A stretch of DNA of 5,044 nucleotides from Coneutiohabitans thermophilus. GTDB lineage: Bacteria; Zhuqueibacterota; Zhuqueibacteria; Zhuqueibacterales; Zhuqueibacteraceae. The stretch is taken from contig JAPDQY010000235.1 of the NCBI GenBank assembly GCA_034505235.1, forward strand, positions 1-5,044. The letters run 5' to 3'. Position numbers and translations under genes: made by a program. Shown here one piece after another: positions 1 to 4,892 of this stretch; positions within the stretch are counted from its first letter, which is position 1, and every line of letters begins with the position of its first letter. Below the pieces are notes generated by a model. It had not been told where the DNA came from. It ran no database searches and saw nothing but the letters and a program-made list of their open reading frames with translations.

Positions 1-1599
1 GCCGACTTGCATCCAGCGCACAAACAGCTCGGGCGTGGGTGTTTCCGCAAAACCGCCGACGTCTGTTCCGACAAATGGAATGCCGCTCAGGCTCATGGAC
101 TGGCATATGCGGATGCCGATCTCCAGATGCTCGAAAGTGGCAACATTGTCGCCGGTCCAGCTTGCGGCATAGCGCTGCGTGCCGGCAAAGCCGGCGCGTG
201 TCAAAATAAAGGGCCGTTCCTGCGGCCGCCACCGCCGCAAGCCTTCATAAGTGGCCTGTGCCATGAGATGGCCAAAGACATTGTGAATCTTTTTGATTGA
301 GACTTTGCGGCCCTCCTCGTCGAACTCCACCAGCAGGGGCGCCTCGCGGCCCCACACCGCCGGCTCGTTCATGTCGTTCCAAATACCGGCAACCCCCATG
401 TCGAGGAAATCTTTGTGGAGATCACCCCACCAGGCGCGCGACTCGGGCTTGGTGTAGTTGGTGAAATGGCTGGGGCCGGGCCAGACATCGCCGATATAGC
501 GCTGGCCGTCGGGGAACTTGATGAAATGATCGCCCTGCACACCGCTGTCATAGACCGAATAGCCGGGATCGACCTTGATGCCGGGATCAACAATCGTCAC
601 CACCTTGAAGCCCTGCGCACGCAAATCAGCCAGCAATTTTCGCGGGTCCGGAAAGCGTTGGGGATCGAAAGTGAAGCAGCGATAGCCGTCCATGTGGTGA
701 ATGTCGAGATAGAGGACATCAGCCGGGATTTTTTTCTCGCGAAAGATGCGTGCCAGTTGCCGCACTTCGCTTTCGGGGAAATAGCTCCAGCGGCATTGCT
801 GGTAGCCCAGCGCCCACAGCGGCGGCAGCGGCATGCGGCCCACCAGCTCGGAATAGCGGCGGAGAATATCCTTCATCGTCGCGCCGGCAAAGAAAAAATA
901 ATCCAGCGCCCCGCCCTCGGCACGAAACGAATAGAGACGGTGATTGCCGGCCCCCAGATTGAAAAAACTGCGATGGGTATTGTTGAAGAAAATCCCGTAG
1001 CAGCGGCTTTCGCGCACACCGATGAAGAAGGGATGGGACTGATACAGCGGATCCGTGCGGTCACTGTAGGCGGGGATGTCCGAATTCCACATCTGCCATT
1101 CACTGCCGCGCCGGTCGAGGCCGCCGGTTTTCTCACCCAATCCGTAAAAGCGCTCACCCGGCAGCAGGGTTTTGAACACGGCGACTTCCCTGCCCTCCCA
1201 GGCGAGACCAAACGCCTCGTCGTCCTGGTTCAGGAGATTGCCGGCGGCATCATAAAACGCCAGGCGGCAGGGCGACCGCCGGATGCGAACCTCGAGCGCG
1301 GCGGTCTTGAGCACGACGTGGGTGGCAGTCTCCGCAACCGTGAAGGTTGTGCCCGGCCAGTCGGTTTTGGCGAGGGCATAATCCGGCCCGCTCTGCCAGC
1401 GGCCGTGCGGCGCCAGCGTGACACGTGCCAAATCCGGCGCGAGAAATGCGAGACGCACCAGATCCTCGCCGCAGCGCAACACCGCACCCTGCTCGTGAAA
1501 ATCGATGGCGGTGAGATTGCCCAGGAATTGGTACTGGCTCATCACCCTTTCTCCCAGCAGCAGACTCGCCAACATCACCAAGGTGAAGCGGGGCTTCAT
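1..1599 (-). CDS. GH31 family alpha-glucosidase, C-terminus cut by window edge
   Basis: Glycoside hydrolase family 31 enzyme, expected to release glucose from the non-reducing end of alpha-glucosides by a retaining double-displacement mechanism. 533 residues are visible with no stop before the window edge. GH31 proteins usually run to 700-800 residues, so the end of the barrel and the C-terminal beta domains lie outside. The N-terminal beta-sandwich (about residues 20-255, with FYGLGEK at 151-157) is followed by the TIM barrel, with YLDIHHMDGY at 297-306. The nucleophile is Asp409 in GIWNDMNEP, and the acid/base is Asp484 in SWTGDN, preceded by the typical LTRAGFAGTQRY. GTDVGGF follows at 511-517. 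The start at 1599 has a strong AGGGAGG site; an internal ATG at 1542 (Met20) also has GGGAG upstream and gives an N-terminus (MSQYQFLGNLT) typical of cytoplasmic members as I recall them. With the upstream start, residues 5-16 are hydrophobic and could form a short signal peptide (possible cut after VMS, 19-21). Location is therefore open. It lies 19 bases after the MBL gene. Family assignment is very secure; exact substrate is not. Confidence 0.94.
   Translation of the reverse strand, partial: MKPRFTLVMLASLLLGERVMSQYQFLGNLTAIDFHEQGAVLRCGEDLVRLAFLAPDLARVTLAPHGRWQSGPDYALAKTDWPGTTFTVAETATHVVLKTAALEVRIRRSPCRLAFYDAAGNLLNQDDEAFGLAWEGREVAVFKTLLPGERFYGLGEKTGGLDRRGSEWQMWNSDIPAYSDRTDPLYQSHPFFIGVRESRCYGIFFNNTHRSFFNLGAGNHRLYSFRAEGGALDYFFFAGATMKDILRRYSELVGRMPLPPLWALGYQQCRWSYFPESEVRQLARIFREKKIPADVLYLDIHHMDGYRCFTFDPQRFPDPRKLLADLRAQGFKVVTIVDPGIKVDPGYSVYDSGVQGDHFIKFPDGQRYIGDVWPGPSHFTNYTKPESRAWWGDLHKDFLDMGVAGIWNDMNEPAVWGREAPLLVEFDEEGRKVSIKKIHNVFGHLMAQATYEGLRRWRPQERPFILTRAGFAGTQRYAASWTGDNVATFEHLEIGIRICQSMSLSGIPFVGTDVGGFAETPTPELFVRWMQVG
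1551..1555 (-). promoter_or_regulatory. Alternative ribosome binding site inside GH31 (start at 1542)
   Basis: GGGAG on the minus strand, eight bases before an in-frame ATG at 1542 (Met20 of the long form). The shorter protein would lack the hydrophobic N-terminal stretch. Only experiment or alignment can decide between the two starts. Confidence 0.4.
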
Positions 1600-1604
1600 G
1601 ACGT

Positions 1605-1611
1605 CCTCCCT
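1605..1611 (-). promoter_or_regulatory. Ribosome binding site for GH31 start at 1599
   Basis: On the minus strand AGGGAGG ends five bases before the ATG at 1599. It lies in the short gap after the MBL stop codon (1619-1621), so the two genes would be translated from one mRNA. It supports the longer GH31 form. Confidence 0.75.
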
Positions 1612-1618
1612 GCGTGTG

Positions 1619-2398
1619 TTACATGTCATCCAGTGTGTATGACATCCCATCGCGCGCCGCGAGCACGGGCACACCGGTTTCCTGCGTGAGCTGTTCGGCC
1701 AGCAGCCACGGCCTGGCGCGCACCATCGACATGCCGAAGTGAGTCAAAATCGCCGTCTCCGGCCTGATGGCCGAGATCAGGCGGCGGGCATCATCCAGGC
1801 ACAGGTGTTGGATCAAGTTTTCCTCACGCTGTTTGAGCAGCACGACATTCAACACCAGCACCCGCGCGCCGGCGTACCATTCCATCAGGTCGGGAAAAAA
1901 TTCTGTGTCGATCAAGAACGCGAGGCGGCCCGCCCGGCTCTCGAAGACGAAGCCATAAGTCTCCACGCCGTGGCGGTGCCGGCCGCGGGTGTGAAAGCAC
2001 AGGCCGCCGAGCTCATAGCGGGTGAAGGGTTGCAGCCGCGTGATGCCGGTGATGTAATCACGCACATAACGCAACACCACCGGGTCGTCACCCTCCAGGC
2101 AGTCCGCCGGCGCGAAGAGCAGGCCGCGTTTCTGCCGGCCGCCGTGGGACATGGCCTCCAGCATGACATTGACGTCGGTGGAATGATCGATGTGGCGGTG
2201 GCTTAGCAGAACGGCATCGAGCGCGTGGCCGGCGATTTTGGGCCGGCTGCTGGCGCAACGGCTGAGCGTGCCCGGCCCGGGATCCAGCAAAATGGTTTGG
2301 CCATCCAGACTCAGAATGGTGCCCGCGGAGGAGCGCAGTTGTTCAATCATGACGAAGCGCGCGCCGGCGGTCCCGAGAAACTTGATGAAATTTGACAT
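1619..2398 (-). CDS. Metallo-beta-lactamase-fold metal-dependent hydrolase
   Basis: A 259-residue single-domain MBL-fold protein, similar in layout to the PhnP/RNase Z-like side of the superfamily; the substrate cannot be named. The first strand reads FIKFLGTAGARF (4-15), and DPGPGTL (39-45) is the loop before the metal motif. The metal motif is SHRHIDH (66-72: His67, His69, Asp71, His72). Further likely ligands are His143 (in HRHGVETYG), Asp164 (in LIDTEFF), His198 (in HLCLDDA) and His220 (in LTHFG). The set is complete, so a two-metal active enzyme is expected. No signal peptide or membrane helix is seen, so it is probably cytoplasmic. I chose the ATG at 2398 because the family begins right at this strand; an in-frame GTG at 2428 would add ten residues. 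Neither start has a good Shine-Dalgarno. The gene sits between the UMF1 permease (121-base gap) and GH31, suggesting a shared operon. A phosphodiester, lactone or cyclic-ester substrate is possible but is inference only. Confidence 0.88.
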   Translation of the reverse strand: MSNFIKFLGTAGARFVMIEQLRSSAGTILSLDGQTILLDPGPGTLSRCASSRPKIAGHALDAVLLSHRHIDHSTDVNVMLEAMSHGGRQKRGLLFAPADCLEGDDPVVLRYVRDYITGITRLQPFTRYELGGLCFHTRGRHRHGVETYGFVFESRAGRLAFLIDTEFFPDLMEWYAGARVLVLNVVLLKQREENLIQHLCLDDARRLISAIRPETAILTHFGMSMVRARPWLLAEQLTQETGVPVLAARDGMSYTLDDM

Positions 2399-2423
2399 GA
2401 TCTTGCGCTTGCTCAGAGTCCCT

Positions 2424-2461
2424 GCCACCGTCGTGGCGGTGGAACAACCCCGCCCGGTGGC
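2424..2461 (-). promoter_or_regulatory. Two mutually exclusive hairpins in the leader of the MBL gene
   Basis: Read on the minus strand, CGGTGGC (2430-2424) can pair with the nearby CCACCG (2442-2437, six-base loop). It can also pair with the more distant GCCACCG (2461-2455), which lies partly in the G-rich tract. The two stems share the same 3' arm and cannot form together. The alternative GTG start at 2428 lies within that arm. An attenuation or translation switch is possible, but repeats this short in GC-rich DNA also arise by chance. Confidence 0.35.
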
Positions 2462-2476
2462 GCCCCTCCCCCCCCC
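2448..2476 (-). other. Putative G-quadruplex motif (G9-A-G4-N7-G3-C-G4)
   Basis: On the minus strand, the mRNA-sense strand of the flanking genes, four G-tracts follow one another: nine Gs (2476-2468), four (2466-2463), three (2455-2453) and four (2451-2448). The loops are one, seven and one bases. This fits the usual G3+N1-7 quadruplex pattern. It lies 50-78 bases before the MBL start. The nine-base homopolymer is also a site where length variation or sequencing error is likely; being non-coding, it cannot shift a frame. Confidence 0.6.
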
Positions 2477-2519
2477 GTGTGACGGAATGAGAACGGAGCA
2501 ACGACGGGATGCGGCTGTG

Positions 2520-3815
2520 TCAGCCCGGGCGCCCGCCAGTCAGGCGCAAATGTTTCACCTCCGCGGCGCCCTGCTTTTCATCGACAAAGGAGAGCAGCAG
2601 GCCGCCGAGCACGAACAGCACGGCGATCGAGGCGATGCCCGTGCGCGGGCTGTCGGAGATCATGCCGGTCACGCCGATGAGAATCGGGCCAAAGATCACC
2701 GCGAATTTGCCGAGCAGATTGTAGAAGCCGTAGAATTCCGCGGTCTGATCATGCGGAATCAGGCGCGAATAAAGTGAGCGGCTCAGCGCCTGAATGCCGC
2801 CCTGCACCAGCCCGATCACGATGGCGAGGGCGTAGAACTCGATTTTGTCACTCATCCGCACCGCCCACAGAACAACGAGCAAGTAAACGACGATCGCGAG
2901 GTAGATCGCGCGCTTGGCGCCGATGCGTTCGCCCAGCCTGCCATACACAATGGCACTGGGAAAACCGACGAATTGTGTGATCAGCAAGGCAACGATCAGG
3001 TCTTTGGCTTCGAAGCCGATGGACAGGCCGTAATCCACCGCCATGCGGACGATGGTATCGACGCCGTCGATGTAAAGCCAGTAGGCGGCCAGGAAGAGGC
3101 CGATGGTTTTGAGATGGCGGATTTTGCGAAAGGTGTGCGCCAGTTGGCGGCCGCCTTCGCGCACCGCCTGGCGCAGGCTGTGCGCGGTGGCGGACTGTGT
3201 TTCCGGCACGAACAGCATGATCGGCAACGTGAAGACGCCCCACCATACGCCCGCGGTAATGAATGAGACGCGCACGGCTTCGCCGGCATCTGCCAGGCCA
3301 AAGGTCGCCGGGCTGAGCGTCATCCACACGTTGAGGGCGAAGAGCAGGCCGCCGCCCAGGTAGCCCATGGCATAGCCCAGCGCCGAGACGAAGTCGATCT
3401 TCTTGTCATCCACAATGCCGGGCAGCAGCGCGTCATAAAAAATGTTGCCGCCGGAGAAGCCGATGGTTCCCATCACGTAGATCAACGCCGCCTGCGGCCA
3501 CTGGCCGCGAGCGACGAAAAACAGCGCGCTGGTCGACAAGGCGCCGAGATAGGCGAAGAGCATCAGAAATTTTTTCTTGCGGCTGCCGCGGTCGGCAATC
3601 GCGCCGAGCACCGGCGCCAGCAGCGCCACCACCAAACCGGATATGGAATTGGCAAGGCCCAGCTTGGCGGTGCTCTCTGTAACCGCCACGCCCTGGCTCC
3701 AGTATTCTTTGAAAAAGACGGGAAAGAAACCCGCCATCACCGTGGTGGCGAAGGCGGAATTACCCCAGTCGTAAAAACACCAACCCAGTTCTTGTTTGTT
3801 TTTGAAGAGCGGCAT
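2520..3815 (-). CDS. UMF1/Atg22-like MFS transporter
   Basis: A 431-residue polytopic inner-membrane protein of the major facilitator superfamily, UMF1 branch (related to the yeast vacuolar amino-acid effluxer Atg22). Bacterial substrates of this branch are poorly known. About twelve hydrophobic segments can be drawn, with a larger charged central loop at about 205-235 between the two halves. Family marks are GWCFYDWGNSAF (11-22) at the first helix, GAIADRGSRKKK (71-82) as the helix 2-3 loop motif, and NIFYDALLP (124-132). QGGIQALSRSLYSRLIP (338-354) is followed by EFYGFYNLLGKFAVIFGP (360-377). Length matches the family. The ATG at 3815 is chosen because GGAG lies five bases upstream and the family begins shortly after; an upstream TTG would add ten residues with no such support. 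It is the first gene of the cluster with the MBL hydrolase and GH31 enzyme, which hints at a sugar or sugar-derivative substrate, but that is inference. Confidence 0.93.
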   Translation of the reverse strand: MPLFKNKQELGWCFYDWGNSAFATTVMAGFFPVFFKEYWSQGVAVTESTAKLGLANSISGLVVALLAPVLGAIADRGSRKKKFLMLFAYLGALSTSALFFVARGQWPQAALIYVMGTIGFSGGNIFYDALLPGIVDDKKIDFVSALGYAMGYLGGGLLFALNVWMTLSPATFGLADAGEAVRVSFITAGVWWGVFTLPIMLFVPETQSATAHSLRQAVREGGRQLAHTFRKIRHLKTIGLFLAAYWLYIDGVDTIVRMAVDYGLSIGFEAKDLIVALLITQFVGFPSAIVYGRLGERIGAKRAIYLAIVVYLLVVLWAVRMSDKIEFYALAIVIGLVQGGIQALSRSLYSRLIPHDQTAEFYGFYNLLGKFAVIFGPILIGVTGMISDSPRTGIASIAVLFVLGGLLLSFVDEKQGAAEVKHLRLTGGRPG

Positions 3816-3820
3816 GCAAG

Positions 3821-3824
3821 CTCC
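3821..3824 (-). promoter_or_regulatory. Ribosome binding site of the UMF1 transporter
   Basis: GGAG on the minus strand, five bases before the ATG at 3815. It decides the start in favour of 3815 over the TTG at 3845. Confidence 0.65.
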
Positions 3825-3837
3825 GTGATCAGCAGCG

Positions 3838-3864
3838 AACGGCAACCATCATGGTTGTGCCGTT
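3838..3864. promoter_or_regulatory. 27-base imperfect inverted repeat upstream of the UMF1 gene
   Basis: The arms AACGGC (3838-3843) with GCCGTT (3859-3864) and AACCA (3844-3848) with TGGTT (3852-3856) are complementary; two unpaired bases (3857-3858) lie on one side and TCA forms the loop. It begins 23 bases upstream of the permease ATG, just before its ribosome binding site. It could be an operator for a dimeric repressor or an mRNA leader hairpin. It lacks the central CG common in LacI-type operators. Confidence 0.45.
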
Positions 3865-3920
3865 CGACGGGTGGTCATTTTCTCCGGCCTTGGGGCTGGA
3901 TGTGATTGCCACAAAATGTC

Positions 3921-3946
3921 GCAGCTCAGGCTTCCAGCCTGCCTGC
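3921..3946. repeat. REP-like palindrome with CAGGCT/AGCCTG stem
   Basis: CAGGCT (3927-3932) and AGCCTG (3936-3941) form a perfect six-base stem around TCC. GCAG (3921-3924) and CTGC (3943-3946) add an outer four-base stem after a small internal loop. I recall this kind of stem as typical of short intergenic repeats in many bacterial genomes (REP-type); copy number cannot be judged from this window. Confidence 0.5.
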
Positions 3947-3969
3947 AGACAAGATTTCTGCGCTATATT

Positions 3970-4016
3970 TTCATCGTGATGGCTGTGCGAATGCACATGA
4001 CAAATTACCACGAAAA
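3970..4016. repeat. 47-base direct repeat, copy 1, with central hairpin
   Basis: It begins TTCATCGTGATGG and ends CAAATTACCACGAAAA on the plus strand. Its centre is TGTGC-GAAT-GCACA (3984-3997), a perfect five-base stem with a four-base loop. It aligns without gaps to 4076-4122: 32 of 37 positions outside the ten-base variable core are identical. Orientation and function are unknown; on the minus strand it would lie in the upstream or leader region of the permease gene. Confidence 0.65.
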
Positions 4017-4023
4017 GACTTTT

Positions 4024-4064
4024 GTAGCAGACCCTTCAGGATCGGTGCTTGAAGGCACTGCTAC
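4024..4064. repeat. Long imperfect stem-loop between the two direct repeats
   Basis: GTAGCAG (4024-4030) pairs with CTGCTAC (4058-4064), and CCTTCA (4033-4038) pairs with TGAAGG (4050-4055). A two-by-two internal loop separates the stems, and the terminal loop has eleven bases. Thirteen base pairs in total make this the strongest fold in the gap. No T-run follows on either strand. It resembles REP-type intergenic palindromes. Confidence 0.6.
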
Positions 4065-4075
4065 GGAAGCTCATG

Positions 4076-4122
4076 TTCATCTTGATGGGTGCCGCGCACG
4101 GCATGGCAAATTACCCTGAAAA
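4076..4122. repeat. 47-base direct repeat, copy 2, with central hairpin
   Basis: Second copy, 106 bases after the first, in the same orientation. The central hairpin is TGCCG-CGCA-CGGCA (4090-4103), exactly aligned with that of copy 1. The three inner base pairs differ from copy 1 and in every case both partners have changed, so the stem is kept while its sequence is not. The flanks are well conserved: CATC-two bases-GATGG on the left, CAAATTACC-two bases-GAAAA on the right. Confidence 0.65.
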
Positions 4123-4146
4123 CACCATTCTGGCCGCAGAGATTTG

Positions 4147-4158
4147 GGCGGCGCCGCC
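4147..4158. repeat. Perfect 12-base GC palindrome
   Basis: GGCGGCGCCGCC is its own reverse complement. It lies just before the 4173-4190 hairpin and may belong to the same element. By itself it could be chance. Confidence 0.4.
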
Positions 4159-4172
4159 TTGGTCCAGCCTGC

Positions 4173-4190
4173 CACTGATAAAAATCAGTG
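4173..4190. repeat. Perfect 7-base-pair hairpin with AAAA loop
   Basis: CACTGAT (4173-4179) and ATCAGTG (4184-4190) are perfectly complementary around AAAA. No T-run follows in either direction, so a terminator is unlikely. Next to it, on the minus strand, comes GGCAGGCTGG, which resembles half of the palindrome at 3921-3946. Confidence 0.5.
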
Positions 4191-4324
4191 CGACACGGCG
4201 TCGATTAGTCTCCAGGGAATTTGGTGGTGGCCGCATGCCGTGTTACGAGTTACCCACACAAGTCAACACAGAACCAAAATTATAGTGTCCATCCAAAACC
4301 ACTGGCTATGCAGCGACTGTTCCT

Positions 4325-4343
4325 GCAACGGCTTGGCCGTTGC
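4325..4343. repeat. Perfect 8-base-pair hairpin with TTG loop
   Basis: GCAACGGC (4325-4332) and GCCGTTGC (4336-4343) form a perfect, GC-rich stem around three bases. It has no T-tract directly after it on either strand, so a classical terminator is unlikely. It lies about 130 bases downstream of the symporter stop. Confidence 0.5.
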
Positions 4344-4387
4344 CTCAAATGCACCGGATTTTTCACGCGGCTGGTTGCGTTGAACAT

Positions 4388-4402
4388 CCCGGCTCAGCCG
4401 GG
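4388..4402. repeat. GC-rich hairpin downstream of the symporter
   Basis: CCCGGC (4388-4393) and GCCGGG (4397-4402) pair around TCA. It lies 70-85 bases past the symporter stop on the minus strand and could stop or protect the 3' end of that mRNA, but lacks the U-tract of an intrinsic terminator. Confidence 0.4.
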
Positions 4403-4472
4403 GCGGAAACGTTTTCGGACAGACACGAAATAATGGCGAGGCGGCGGCAGGCCCGGGTTTGTTGTTTTTTCT

Positions 4473-4892
4473 TCATGGCGTGGTCACTTTGTCCGGAGGC
4501 GTTCGAAACCAGAGCCCAACGAGAAACGTCACGATACTGCCGAACATGATATACCAGGTGAAGGCAATCTGTGGCACCGGCAGCGGGGCCAGCCCCAGCC
4601 AGCCCAGCACCCTGTTTGCCAGTCCGCTGAGTCCAAAGACGGTGAGGAAGCCGCAAAGCATGGCGAGCAGATTGCCGCGATCGTTGCCGCGGCGGCGGGT
4701 CAGCATGCCGATCAGGAAAACGCCGAGCAGCGAGCCGTAGGTGTAGCCGATGATGCCCAGCGCAATCGGAATAATGGTGAGCGTGGGATCGTGCAACACC
4801 GAGTAGGCGGCGAGGCCGGCGACCAGGATCATCAAAAGCGCAAAAATGAAGGTGAAGAGGCGGGCGGCGGAGACATAATGACGGTCATCGGC
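4473..4892 (-). CDS. Sodium:solute symporter (SSS/SLC5), C-terminal fragment
   Basis: C-terminal part of a sodium-coupled symporter of the SSS family, an inner-membrane importer of sugars, amino acids or other organic solutes. About 139 residues are family-like, from ADDRHYVSAARL through four hydrophobic segments: FALLMILVAGLAAYSV; the conserved helix IALGIIGYTYGSLLGVFLIG followed by MLTRRRGNDRG; LLAMLCGFLTVFGL; and YIMFGSIVTFLVGLWF near the stop. Whole SSS proteins have roughly 450-600 residues and 13 or more helices, so about three quarters are missing. The frame stays open upstream to a stop at 4956-4958, but the roughly twenty residues encoded there do not look like a symporter, and no other minus-strand frame continues the homology. 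No credible start exists; an ATG at 4832 lies inside a membrane helix. It is therefore a fragment, truncated by rearrangement or by an assembly join. Substrate cannot be told. Confidence 0.85.
   Translation of the reverse strand, partial: ADDRHYVSAARLFTFIFALLMILVAGLAAYSVLHDPTLTIIPIALGIIGYTYGSLLGVFLIGMLTRRRGNDRGNLLAMLCGFLTVFGLSGLANRVLGWLGLAPLPVPQIAFTWYIMFGSIVTFLVGLWFRTPPDKVTTP

Larger units (their letters stand above)
3816..4472. other. Long non-coding region rich in stem-loops
   Basis: About 660 bases between the symporter stop and the permease start. No open frame here looks like a real gene: short frames exist on both strands but run through hairpins and repeats and show no family motif. 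GC is lower than in the genes. The stretch holds at least seven short inverted repeats and a two-copy 47-base direct repeat, all listed separately. None of the hairpins I checked is followed by a T-run on either strand, so they do not look like Rho-independent terminators. The permease promoter must lie here or further upstream. A perfect minus-strand TATAAT occurs at 4284-4279 but has no convincing -35 box and is 464 bases from the start codon, so I do not call it. Confidence 0.7.

Noticed and set aside
415..1689. Long plus-strand open frame of 424 codons
   Set aside because: It lies antisense to the GH31 gene, whose catalytic motifs are intact; its translation has no family motifs and is an artefact of GC-rich codon use.
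2190..2777. Plus-strand open frame of 195 codons
   Set aside because: Antisense to the start of the MBL gene and the end of the permease gene; no recognisable motif.
2848..3327. Minus-strand 159-codon frame inside the permease gene
   Set aside because: An alternative frame of the permease, with low-complexity Arg-rich translation; the permease frame has clear family motifs.
2520..3845. Permease start at the TTG of 3845
   Set aside because: It falls in the inverted repeat with no ribosome site; ATG 3815 has GGAG at five bases and fits the family.
3829..4011. His-rich 60-codon minus-strand frame upstream of the permease
   Set aside because: It runs through the repeat copy and two hairpins; the His-rich part comes from the repeat, and there is no ribosome site. 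Probably not a protein.
3921..4122. CRISPR array
   Set aside because: Only two diverged copies of one unit with 59 bases between them, and the unit has internal sequence variation; no regular spacer pattern.
4279..4284. Promoter with perfect TATAAT on the minus strand
   Set aside because: No credible -35 box at 16-18 bases and 464 bases from the nearest downstream gene; a chance match is likely.
4325..4343. Rho-independent terminator for the symporter
   Set aside because: The stem is perfect but no T-run follows on the minus strand; the same holds for 4388-4402 and 4173-4190.
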